Assembly (NCBI GenBank): GCA_965243805.1
Contig: OZ251577.1
Location: 1,550,001-1,614,000, forward strand
Direction of reading: 5' to 3'
Length of the DNA stretch: 64,000 nt
Source: CATQHQ01 sp965243805
GTDB taxonomy: Bacteria > Gemmatimonadota > Gemmatimonadetes > Longimicrobiales > Gaopeijiaceae
Shown here in pieces: positions 44,729 to 53,337 of the stretch. The notes beneath the pieces are model-generated. The model was not told where the DNA came from and did no database searches. It saw only the letters and a program-made list of their open reading frames with translations. How positions within the stretch are numbered: the first letter of the stretch is position 1; the number at the start of each line of letters is the position of its first letter. Both the position numbers and the translations under genes were made by a program.

Positions 44729-44765
44729 CCCGGCACCTTCCCACGCTCTGACCCGGAGCCTCCCA
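44721..44765. repeat. ~22 bp tandem duplication spanning a stop codon
   Basis: A segment starting CGCTCTGACCCGG occurs at 44721-44743 and again at 44744-44765 with a few changes; the first copy includes the TGA stop (44726-44728) of the CitE-like gene. Confidence 0.85.
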
Positions 44766-44780
44766 GCGGATGCGAGCAGC

Positions 44781-47675
44781 ATGACCCCGAGCGGCAGCCA
44801 CGCCCTACCTGACAGCCTTCGGCGCCTAGCGAACAACCCGGCCCTCCTGACCCCGCTCCGGCTCTGGAGGTCCCTGGGCGCCGGCGAGCGGGCGGCCCTG
44901 GCCGCGACGTTCATGGCCGAGGAGCCCGTCAACCGGAATCTCTTGGGGGAACTGGTGGCCGCGGCGCGCAACTTCAGGCCCAGCACCGTGGCCAAGTGGT
45001 CCGACGACAAAGTTGCCGACGCCATGAGGCACGTGCCCGTTCCCAGTGCCAGGCACGCGGCGGCGTTGCTCGAGGTCCTCCCCCGCGTGCCCGAACGTCG
45101 AACGATGGTGCACCGCTTTGCGGGCCTCCTGGGCCTGCCGGACCCGCAAGCCGTCTTCGATCGGGAAGCCGTTGCCGCCGTGTCCCAGGAGACGATCCGG
45201 CAAGCGACCGACAAGCTGTTGGACGAGTTCGGAGCACGAGACACCTTCGTCTACCTGCTCGCCCTGGCCCAGCGCAAGGTTCCCATCGCCCGCGCCCTGC
45301 AGGGCTGGATGCAAGAGCAGACCAAGGCCGAACCGGCCGAGGAGGCGGACGAAGCTGCGCCTGCGCCCGAAGCCACGCTCGCATCGGTCCCCGCACCCGC
45401 GGAAGACACGCCCGCGTCCGAAGTCGATGCCGATGCCGATTCCGACACCGATGTCGTAGCAGACACGGGGGACGACGACGAGCCCGGCCGGGAACGCACC
45501 TTCACCACGCTGGACCGGGTGCTGGTCCAGGCCGCCGTGGACGCCAAGTACGGCATCGAGGGCGCGCTTTCCGAAGACGAGGTGGACGACATGGTGGACG
45601 ACTACGTTCACCTGAGCGGTCGCCGTCACCGTTCTCACTTTCACGCAGGCTTCCGGGATGCGCTCTTCAGACGCCCCTTGGCCGACACGCCGCCTGCGAA
45701 GAGCCGAGGCAGGGAGCGATGGTACTGGGCCGGTGCAGTGCAAGGCTGGGCAAGGCTGGAGATGTGGCCGCGCATCGTCGCCGCCTACGACGAACGGGAG
45801 CTGGTGCGGAGCCTCGGGGACGGATTCCCTGCTTCAATTGCGGCGGTCGGCGGCGTGGTGCGGGCGTTGCGGGCGGAGGACCGCCTGGACGACTTGGCTA
45901 CGTTCGTGCAGACCCGGGCGCTCACGGCGTCTGCGTCCCCGGACCTCTTCGAGTCCTTGTCGGACGCCGCCACCGACCTGCTGCGGCAGGGGGAGGCGGC
46001 CCGGGCTCTTCCGATCTTCGAACTCCTGGAACGGGCGGCGCGGAGCAGGGAACGGGGCGGCTCGTTCGCCGACGACCAGCTGATCCTGGCCGCAAAGCGC
46101 CGGCGGGCGCACTGCCTGCGCCAACTGGACCAGCACGACAAGGCGCGCAGGATCCTGACGAACCTGCTCAAACGCGGCCCCGATGCGCCGATCCGAGCCA
46201 TGCTGCACGCCGACCTTGGGCTGATGAAGGGCGGGTTCCGGGGCTTGGACGACGTGCGACTGCCCCAACGTCTGGAATCCCTGGATCGTGTAGGCACGCA
46301 GCTGGAGGCTGGCCGCGACCACTTCGTCCGCGCCGTCGAGGACAACGTGCGATACGCATCCCACGGGCATTACTGCCTTGGCGTGCTGGCCCTGTGCACT
46401 GCCGCCGCCGCTGGCTCGAGCGGCCGGGCTGGGCGCATCCGGGAGTACGCCGCGGCGGCCACCCACCTGGAACAGGCTCATGCGGTCATCGGCACAGGTG
46501 GTGGCCACTACGGCGACAAGCTGGTGGCCCGCATCGTCCTCTACTTGGGCATCGCGACGGTGTTGCGACTCTCGGAAGAGGACCTGTCCCGCGGAGCGAG
46601 ACGCATCGCGGAGGGACTGAGGGCCAGCGCGTCGCTGCCGCCGTACATGGTCAACAAGGTCATGGAGGCGCTGGACCTGGGCGCCAAGGACGACCTTCGC
46701 CGCGTGGCGCGCTTGGTCCAGCAGAACGGAGACGAGAGCGCGTTCGACGCCCTAGCGGAAAGCTCGGCGGTGGAGCACTGCCAGTGGCTGGCCCCGGCGC
46801 TGCATGACAGAGCCCGCCGCCCGGGAAGGAAGAAGGCCGACGTGGCGGCGGACCTCTACGCGGCGCTGCGGGGGTATCGGGGAGCCGCCGGCCACGGATC
46901 CGATCCTTTCGAACGCGCCTTCGAGGCGCTGGACACGCTGGAGGGCTTCGCCATGCAGGGGATCGGGGCCGACCGGTTCATGGAGATGCTGAGCCAGGAC
47001 GACTACGACTGTCCGCCGTTGCGAGTCGAGGACGCCCGGATCGCGCACGCACGGTGCCTGGAGGCGCAGGGCAAGTCCGAGGACGCCGCCAACGTGCTCG
47101 CGCCGATGTTCCATCAGCTGGCCACCAACCGGGATCTCTTCGAGGCGGACGGCGTCCTCACGAAGATCAAGGAGCTGGGAATCTCGCGCTCGTTCTACAG
47201 TCACATGGAGGATCGGTTATCGAGCCTCTCGGAGCCCCCGGTGGAGCCCTCGGGCGGCGACGATGGAGGCCCAGCAGGGGACAACGCGCCCCGTGCCGTG
47301 ACCGTGCTGTTGGTGGGCGGCGACGAAGGACACGCAAAGCGGGAGGAACAGGTGCGACGCCAAGTTGCGCAGGAGGATGCCGCCATCGCGGTGCGGTTCG
47401 TGCGCAGCGGATGGAGCGCGAACTGGCAGACGCCGATCGAGAAGACTCGCGGTCTGTTGCAGGAGTGCGACGCCGTTGTCGTCATGCGCTTCATGCGCAC
47501 CCACTTCGGGAAGAAGGTTCGCGAGGAGTGCGGGGCGGCGGGAGTTCCCTGGCGCTTCTGCTGGGGCGGTGGCGTGACGGCACAGGTAAGGGCCGTGGAG
47601 GAGGCGGCCCGTGCCGCGCGGTCGGCGGCATCCCGGTCCGTCCGGTCGGCGACATCCAGTGCCGACCAGGGTTAG
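44781..47675 (+). CDS. large helical-repeat protein with C-terminal Rossmann-like domain, paralog B
   Basis: The 964-residue protein matches paralog A throughout: N-terminal domain with LLTPLRLWRSLGAGERAAL, an acidic linker rich in Asp/Ala, then SHFHAGFRDALFRR, RWYWAGAVQGWARLEMWPRIV, a helical superstructure (ADLGLMKGGFRGL, YCLGVLALC, LYLGIATVLRL) and a C-terminal alpha/beta domain from about residue 840 with VTVLLVGGDEG, SGWSANWQTPIE, DAVVVMRFMRTHFGKKVREEC and WRFCWGGGVTAQV. No known catalytic motif is evident. It starts at ATG 44781 after a repeat. The MaoC-like gene start lies inside its 3' end. Cytoplasmic location and a scaffold or sensor role are guesses from the repeats. Confidence 0.82.
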   Translation: MTPSGSHALPDSLRRLANNPALLTPLRLWRSLGAGERAALAATFMAEEPVNRNLLGELVAAARNFRPSTVAKWSDDKVADAMRHVPVPSARHAAALLEVLPRVPERRTMVHRFAGLLGLPDPQAVFDREAVAAVSQETIRQATDKLLDEFGARDTFVYLLALAQRKVPIARALQGWMQEQTKAEPAEEADEAAPAPEATLASVPAPAEDTPASEVDADADSDTDVVADTGDDDEPGRERTFTTLDRVLVQAAVDAKYGIEGALSEDEVDDMVDDYVHLSGRRHRSHFHAGFRDALFRRPLADTPPAKSRGRERWYWAGAVQGWARLEMWPRIVAAYDERELVRSLGDGFPASIAAVGGVVRALRAEDRLDDLATFVQTRALTASASPDLFESLSDAATDLLRQGEAARALPIFELLERAARSRERGGSFADDQLILAAKRRRAHCLRQLDQHDKARRILTNLLKRGPDAPIRAMLHADLGLMKGGFRGLDDVRLPQRLESLDRVGTQLEAGRDHFVRAVEDNVRYASHGHYCLGVLALCTAAAAGSSGRAGRIREYAAAATHLEQAHAVIGTGGGHYGDKLVARIVLYLGIATVLRLSEEDLSRGARRIAEGLRASASLPPYMVNKVMEALDLGAKDDLRRVARLVQQNGDESAFDALAESSAVEHCQWLAPALHDRARRPGRKKADVAADLYAALRGYRGAAGHGSDPFERAFEALDTLEGFAMQGIGADRFMEMLSQDDYDCPPLRVEDARIAHARCLEAQGKSEDAANVLAPMFHQLATNRDLFEADGVLTKIKELGISRSFYSHMEDRLSSLSEPPVEPSGGDDGGPAGDNAPRAVTVLLVGGDEGHAKREEQVRRQVAQEDAAIAVRFVRSGWSANWQTPIEKTRGLLQECDAVVVMRFMRTHFGKKVREECGAAGVPWRFCWGGGVTAQVRAVEEAARAARSAASRSVRSATSSADQG

Positions 47676-48573
47676 CGCTACCAGCGTTGCCGACGCCGCC
47701 CGCGACGTGCACGCAGGCTCCGATCGCGTTCGCTTCGACGTGATCGACCCCTGGCCGGCGCGAGCCATGCGCGGCCTGCTGGACCAAGACCCCGACGCCT
47801 TCCGTGTGGGCGACCCTCTGCCCCTGGGCTGGCACTGGCTCTACTTCCGGGAGCCCTTGCCCGCGTCCAGCCTCGGACCCGACGGACACGAAGCCAGGGG
47901 AACGTTCATGCCGACGGGCGACCTGCCCCGGCGCATGTGGGCCGGCGGCTCGCTGCACGCGATTCGGCCAGTGATCGTGGGCGAAGCTGCGGAACTGCGC
48001 TCGCGCCTAGCAAGCGTAGTCGAGAAGACTGGCCGCAGCGGTCGCCTGGCGTTCGCGACGGTGCACCAAGAGCTGTGGCAAGGCGACCATCGGTGCGTGA
48101 AGGAAGAGCAGCGGATCGTGTACTGCGAGGCGCAGCCGCCGGCGTCTCCGCGCACACCGGCGCCGGCCCGAGACCGGGAGCAGCTCGCATGGGAAGACGC
48201 CTTCTTGCCTACGGAAGTTGCGCTGTTCCGCTTCTCCGCCCTCACGTACAACGCCCACCGCATCCATTACGACCGCGCTTACGCAGAGGCCGAAGGTTAC
48301 CCCGACCTGCTCGTTCACGCTCCCCTTACTGTGCTCGCGCTCCTAGATGCCGCCGAGCGTCAATGGGGGGCCGCCGGAGCCTTCGAGTACCGAGCCAAGG
48401 CGCCGCTGTACGCGAACCAACCGATCCGCTTGGTCGGTCGAGAGACGCCCGAAGGTCCCGCGGGTCCGTCCAGAGGTCCCTCGGGTCCGTCGAGGATCGC
48501 GGAGGCGGTGGGGCCCGACGGCACAGCAAAGCTTGCTGGCCAGTTCTCGACCACGTCGCGGTCGGCATCGTGA
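47659..48573 (+). CDS. MaoC-like hydratase of the mesaconyl-C4-CoA/HTD2 type
   Basis: The 304-residue protein has the two hot-dog domains of MaoC-like hydratases: AMRGLLDQDPDAFRVGDPLPLGWHWLYF, LGPDGHEARGTFMP and PRRMWAGGSL in the first, and FRFSALTYNAHRIHYDRAYAEAEGYPDLLVHAP in the second (the Asp and His of the hydratase motif lie in YNAHRIHYD). That layout matches mesaconyl-C4-CoA hydratases, which act with CitE-like lyases on citramalyl-CoA, but other acyl-CoA hydratases share it. The start GTG 47659 overlaps the preceding gene; GTG 47707 is an alternative. Its C-terminus contains an in-frame tandem duplication (PAGPS/PSGPS). Confidence 0.84.
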   Translation: MPTRVSATSVADAARDVHAGSDRVRFDVIDPWPARAMRGLLDQDPDAFRVGDPLPLGWHWLYFREPLPASSLGPDGHEARGTFMPTGDLPRRMWAGGSLHAIRPVIVGEAAELRSRLASVVEKTGRSGRLAFATVHQELWQGDHRCVKEEQRIVYCEAQPPASPRTPAPARDREQLAWEDAFLPTEVALFRFSALTYNAHRIHYDRAYAEAEGYPDLLVHAPLTVLALLDAAERQWGAAGAFEYRAKAPLYANQPIRLVGRETPEGPAGPSRGPSGPSRIAEAVGPDGTAKLAGQFSTTSRSAS

Positions 48574-48629
48574 CGGGCCCGCGGCCAGGGCGGGAATCCG
48601 CGATCGCCCCCCCGCCGCCCCCCTGAGCC

Positions 48630-51600
48630 CTACCTCCTCCGGTCCCAGTAGTCCACGGGGCGGTCGTCCATCCGCCAAGCGTCGGGGTTCACCCACCAGT
48701 GCTCGCCGTAAGGCGCTTGCATGGGCCACACCTCGTCCAACGTTGCGCCGTCCCGCACGATGCCGCCTTGCACCACGTACAGGATGTCGGCGGTGTTGCG
48801 GATGTCGTCCAAGGGGTTGGAGTTCAGCACCAGCAGGTCGGCCAGCTTGCCCGCCTCGATCGTGCCGATGTCCTGCTCCGCCCCCAGGAACACAGCTCCG
48901 TGGAGACTGGCCACCTCCAGTGCCGTCATGGGGTCCGAGGCCGACTCCACCATCCAGATCTCCCAGTGGGAAGCGATGCCGTGGGCTTGACCGTGGGACC
49001 CGATCGCGCCCCATCCGCCCGCCTCGATCACGTCGATCATCCCCTGTGCAATGAAGGGAAAGCTGTAGTCGGTTTCGGGTCGAATCCAGCGTCGGCGCAT
49101 GTGGGGGATCACCTGCCGCCAGGGCATCCAGTCGCGTTGCTTTTGCGTCAGCCAAACTTCGCTCTCGGCCAAGAAGTACTCCTCGTTCCAGGGGCTGATC
49201 CCTCCCACCACGAAGGTGGGCGAGTACACGGATTCGGTCCGGCCCAGGAACTCGGTGAAGTCGCGGTACAGCGGCAGGTACGTCATGGGGTGCTCGAACG
49301 CCGTCTGTCCGTCCATGACCATTCCCAGCGTGTAGGGGATGTCGTTGTTCTCCGACGTGACCATGAGCCCCTTCGCCCGCGCGATATCCGACACCCACTG
49401 CCGCTGGTCTCGGCGCGGCTGCAAGTACTGCTTCAACGCGGTCGCGCCCCACGACGCCAGTCGATTGATGTTCTGCTCCGCCACTTCGTAGCTGCTGATC
49501 TCGTTCCGCCGAGCGCCGTCGCCTCGGTACATGGGATCGCCCGTGGAGAAGGTGCGCGGCCCCACCACCTCGCCGGCTCGGATCAGCTCTCCGCTGGCAA
49601 AGACGTTCTGCGACCACATGGAGTTGTCCAGGTTGGTCGTGACGCCGTAGGCCAAGTAGACGGCCGACTCGAAGTCGCGCTTCGGGATCAGCCCCCGGTG
49701 CTCTCGGTAGTGGTGCGCGTGCATGTCCACGAAGCCGGGGACGATCGTCTTGCCGGTCATGTCCATCACCTGGGACGCTCCCGAGACATCGCACTCGCCT
49801 ACGCAGACGATCCGGCTGCCGTCCACGAGCACAGTCCCGTTCTCGATCACCTGCCGGTCGTTCAGGGTGACGATCCGCGCGTTGGCCAGCACCAGCGAGC
49901 CCTCGGGCACGCGCCGGGGGAGTTGAAGGCGTATCGAGGTGGTGTCGGTCTCGCCGGTGGCCACATCGTGCACGAAGAACCGCTGTCCGCTGCCGTACTC
50001 CAGTTCGTCGTTGGTGCGCCAGCGGGGGAAGAGCCCTCCTTCGGTGGTGAGACGTTCGACGGGCACTGGCGCGCCCTCCTTCTTGAGCGCCAGCGGCTCG
50101 CCGCCTGCTCCGCCAGGTGGAAGGGGAGCCCAGAAGACGTTGTCGCCTTCCTGGAACGCTACCCGGTCTCCGTCGGGCGACACGACGAACTCGTCGCCGA
50201 AGGGGATCGTGGCGTGGATGCGTCGGTCGCTTCCGTCGCCGCGCACCGAGACGAGCGCCGTGACAGTCGCTCCGCCGTCGGGCGCGTGCCGCATGGGGAA
50301 GTAGATGCGGCCTTCCGGCCCGAACGACACGCGGACGATCTGGCGACGATTGCCCAGCAGACCCTCTACGCCCCTGGGCAGGGTCATGATCCTCGCCTCG
50401 CCGCCGCCGTCCGCGGGCACGCGCCACAGCTCCCAGTACGGGTTCTGGGTGGCGGAGCGGGCCCGAGAGGCCGCGCCCGACCCCCGAGTCACCACGATCT
50501 CGGCGCCGTCGAGACTCCAAACGGGGTGCGCGTACTCGGAAGGCGAACGGGTGAGCTGCTGTGGCGCGCCGCCTTCCGCCGGGGCCTTCCAGACGTGGCC
50601 GCCCGTCTCGCCGTCCCAGGTGGTGTAGGCGATCCAGCGTCCGTCGGGAGACCAAGCCGGCGAGTACTCGAACGGGCCGTCGTTGCCGCTGGTCAGGCGT
50701 TGGGGTCGGTCCGCTTCGCCGTCGTCGGCCCCGGCGACCCACACGCGGCCCACCGCCTGGAAGACGATTCGCGACCGGTCCGGCGACGCGCCGTACCAGC
50801 GGAGCATCTTGGCCTCGAAGGGCGCGTCGTCGATGCGGAACTCGGCGCGGGTCATCTCGGATATGGTGCGGTGCACGCGGGCGCGGAATGGTACGGTGGC
50901 GACCTCGCCAGTGGCCACGTCCAGCTTGCGGATCTTCCCGCCCTGGGTGACCACGATCTGGGAGCCGTCGGTGCTCCACGCATAGCCCGGCAAGATGCGA
51001 AGAGTCTTGATCCCTTCGGCGTTGTCCACCGTGATCGGGTCCATGGCGACGCGCTCCTCGCCCGTCTCCAAGTCCCGGATCCAGAGGGCGGTGCGGGGAC
51101 CGAAAGTGTGCCCTCGGTACGAGATCGTCCCGCCCGCGATCCGCCTCGCGAACGCGAGCAGCCGCCCGTCCGGCGAGACCTCCGCCGCGTAGGCGCCTCC
51201 ACTGGACGCGCGGACCTGCTGCTGCGCCGTGCCGTCCGTGATGTAGACGACTTCGCCGCTCTGCAGGTCGATGCGCCGCACCTGCCAGTGGCCGGCCAGG
51301 GCGTCTCGCCCCTGCAAGCCCGGCGGTCCCGTGTACACGTGGAAGTAGAGGTACCGCCCGTCCCGCGACGGCGACGGCCAGGCGGCCTGGGGCTGGTCGA
51401 CCACGACCTGCACGCCGCTGCCGCCGTCCCTGTGGTACATCCAGATGCCGCCCCCTCCGGCACCGGGCCCCAGGTCTTGCCTTCGCGCAAAGATGTAGTC
51501 GCCGTCCGCCGACCAAGCCGGCTCCACCGCGCGCACCATCGGCTCCAACAAGACCGCCCGGGGGTTGGCGCCGTCGGCGTCCATGATCCACAAGTTGTTC

Positions 51601-52040
51601 TGGCCCTCCCGGTCGCTGATGAATGCGATCGTCGCGCCATCGGGCGAGTAGCGAGGGTGGTAGTGGGTCGCGACGCCGGTGCCGCCGGTGAGGAGCTCGG
51701 CGTCGCCGCCGCCGTCTGCAGGCACGCGGTAGATGTGGCCCAGCAGATCGAAGGCGATCCACTCGCCATCGGGCGACACGTCCATGGACATCCACGTGCC
51801 TTCCTCGGTGGTGAAGTCGATCTCCCGAGTCTCGCCCCTGGCCAACGTGACGTCCCACTCCCCCTGGGCGGCTTCCTCTTGGGCTGCGGCTGGTTCGAGA
51901 CCTGCCAGGCTGGCGAGCGCGGCGACGACCATCGCCACGAGCACGGCCATCGCCATGAGCACGGCGCCGACGATGGGAACGGGAATGGCGACGGGTCGCG
52001 GGACCGTGGGAGTCCAGCGGACGAGTGCTCTCGCTGGCAT
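48630..52040 (-). CDS. exported amidohydrolase with N-terminal TolB/PD40 propeller
   Basis: The 1,136-residue protein has a signal peptide ending near PAAAQ. The first ~650 residues are PD40/WD40-type propeller repeats (SPDGEWIAFDLLGHIYRVPADGG, YSPDGATIAFISDREGQNNLWIMDADG shown in parts). The C-terminal ~400 residues form an amidohydrolase with VPGFVDMHAHHYREHRG and the HGQAHG segment in place of the usual TDxG stretch, and end NPLDDIRNTADILY. The fusion is common in secreted amidohydrolases of Gemmatimonadota and Bacteroidota. AGGAGGG precedes the ATG at 52040 on its strand. It is the third exported amidohydrolase of the window; the substrate is unknown. Confidence 0.87.
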   Translation of the reverse strand: MPARALVRWTPTVPRPVAIPVPIVGAVLMAMAVLVAMVVAALASLAGLEPAAAQEEAAQGEWDVTLARGETREIDFTTEEGTWMSMDVSPDGEWIAFDLLGHIYRVPADGGGDAELLTGGTGVATHYHPRYSPDGATIAFISDREGQNNLWIMDADGANPRAVLLEPMVRAVEPAWSADGDYIFARRQDLGPGAGGGGIWMYHRDGGSGVQVVVDQPQAAWPSPSRDGRYLYFHVYTGPPGLQGRDALAGHWQVRRIDLQSGEVVYITDGTAQQQVRASSGGAYAAEVSPDGRLLAFARRIAGGTISYRGHTFGPRTALWIRDLETGEERVAMDPITVDNAEGIKTLRILPGYAWSTDGSQIVVTQGGKIRKLDVATGEVATVPFRARVHRTISEMTRAEFRIDDAPFEAKMLRWYGASPDRSRIVFQAVGRVWVAGADDGEADRPQRLTSGNDGPFEYSPAWSPDGRWIAYTTWDGETGGHVWKAPAEGGAPQQLTRSPSEYAHPVWSLDGAEIVVTRGSGAASRARSATQNPYWELWRVPADGGGEARIMTLPRGVEGLLGNRRQIVRVSFGPEGRIYFPMRHAPDGGATVTALVSVRGDGSDRRIHATIPFGDEFVVSPDGDRVAFQEGDNVFWAPLPPGGAGGEPLALKKEGAPVPVERLTTEGGLFPRWRTNDELEYGSGQRFFVHDVATGETDTTSIRLQLPRRVPEGSLVLANARIVTLNDRQVIENGTVLVDGSRIVCVGECDVSGASQVMDMTGKTIVPGFVDMHAHHYREHRGLIPKRDFESAVYLAYGVTTNLDNSMWSQNVFASGELIRAGEVVGPRTFSTGDPMYRGDGARRNEISSYEVAEQNINRLASWGATALKQYLQPRRDQRQWVSDIARAKGLMVTSENNDIPYTLGMVMDGQTAFEHPMTYLPLYRDFTEFLGRTESVYSPTFVVGGISPWNEEYFLAESEVWLTQKQRDWMPWRQVIPHMRRRWIRPETDYSFPFIAQGMIDVIEAGGWGAIGSHGQAHGIASHWEIWMVESASDPMTALEVASLHGAVFLGAEQDIGTIEAGKLADLLVLNSNPLDDIRNTADILYVVQGGIVRDGATLDEVWPMQAPYGEHWWVNPDAWRMDDRPVDYWDRRR

Positions 52041-52257
52041 GGGTTCCCTCCTAGCTGTCGGACTGGTGGTCGGGTCGGGGGGGTGCTTCCGCCCTAGCCT
52101 GCACAGTTGTGGCGCGTGGAGGCAAGGGCAGAGGCGAGCTTGGACTGACGTGAATTTAGTCCCATCCAGTCATGGAAACGCCCAATTCGGGGCGCAACGC
52201 TGTAGGGGAAGCCCGCCGGACCCCCCCGACCGCGCCCCGCAAGAGAAGAGGCAACCC

Positions 52258-53337
52258 ATGGCCGCCGCCGACCCCCGAGACCACGCCCCCCAACCCCGGA
52301 TCAAGCTCGTCTACCACCCGATGGACAAGGCCGACAAGGAGTTCTACGGCAACCGCCAGATGATGGAGGAACTCCTGGCCAAGCACGTCTTCGGCAAGGT
52401 CCTCCCCAGCGAGATCGTCGCCCGCCTCGAGATCGAAAGCATGGAGACCAGGCCGACCGAGCTGCGCGACTCCACGCAGAAGATCGTCCGGCACGTGGAC
52501 CTGCTGTGGAGAGTGCGCATCCGCGGCTCCTGGCTCTACCTGATCCTGCTCTTCGAGGCCCAGTCCTCGGTGGACTGGCGGATGCCGCTGCGGATCCTCC
52601 ACGAGACCGCCCTGGTCTACCAGGAGCTCTCCAAGGACCCAGAGGTGCGCAAGCGGCGCACGCTGCCCCCGGTGCTGCCCGTCGTGATCTACACCGGGAC
52701 GCGCCCGTGGACGGCGAAGACGCGCCTCGAGGAGCTGATCGCCGGCGAGGCGGAGGCGTTCCTGCCGTTCGCGCTCGGCCAGCAGTACGTGCTGGTGCCA
52801 GAGGCGGAGGAGGCGAGGGCGCTGACCCGGCTGGACACCCCCCGGAGCGCGGCGCTGCGGTTGCGCTACCCCCGGAGTCGTGAAGAGTTTCAGGAGGCGG
52901 TGGCGAAGTTGCGGGAGCTGCTGCCCGAGCGCAGCCCGATGCGGGACGCGCTGGTGGCGTGGGCGCGGAGCCGGATGATCGCGGAAGGAACAAAGGAGGA
53001 GCACATGGAGCGAGTAAGGAACCTGGGGGACCTGGAGAGCACCGTCGACGACACGTGGTGGTCGCAGCCGCGTCGGGAGGGGATCGAGCAGGGCCTCGAG
53101 CAGGGCCGCCGAGAGGGCCGGCGGGAGGGCCGGCGGGAAGCAGAGGCGCAGGCGCGGCTCCGGCAACGGGCCACGCTGGTGCGCTTGGCGCGACGGAAGT
53201 TCGGGGCGGAGACTGCGGAGAGGCTGGACGCGGTGCTGGAGGGAGTCGCGGACTCAGCACAGACAGAGCAGATCGGGGACCTGATCATCGACTGCGCCGA
53301 CGGCAGCGACTTCCTGGCGCGAGCGGCGAAAGCCTGA
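52258..53337 (+). CDS. Rpn-family (PD-(D/E)XK) nuclease/transposase-like protein
   Basis: The 359-residue protein matches the Rpn/YhgA-like family, which promotes RecA-independent recombination and carries a PD-(D/E)XK nuclease fold: DKEFYGNRQMMEELLAKHVF, LLWRVRIRGSWLYLILLFEAQSSVDW (the E-Q pair fits the nuclease core) and PVLPVVIYTG. A DUF4351-like tail follows a Gly/Arg/Glu-rich tandem stretch (RREGRREGRRE) that arises from a DNA duplication. The ATG at 52258 is the likely start. No terminal inverted repeats or other mobile genes are seen, so it is probably a resident gene rather than an intact element. Its stop is overlapped by the apparent queA start. Confidence 0.88.
   Translation: MAAADPRDHAPQPRIKLVYHPMDKADKEFYGNRQMMEELLAKHVFGKVLPSEIVARLEIESMETRPTELRDSTQKIVRHVDLLWRVRIRGSWLYLILLFEAQSSVDWRMPLRILHETALVYQELSKDPEVRKRRTLPPVLPVVIYTGTRPWTAKTRLEELIAGEAEAFLPFALGQQYVLVPEAEEARALTRLDTPRSAALRLRYPRSREEFQEAVAKLRELLPERSPMRDALVAWARSRMIAEGTKEEHMERVRNLGDLESTVDDTWWSQPRREGIEQGLEQGRREGRREGRREAEAQARLRQRATLVRLARRKFGAETAERLDAVLEGVADSAQTEQIGDLIIDCADGSDFLARAAKA

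Noticed and set aside
52258..53337. Active transposon at the Rpn-family gene
   Set aside because: No terminal inverted repeats, target duplication or second mobile gene is seen; the gene abuts queA by four bases like an operon member.
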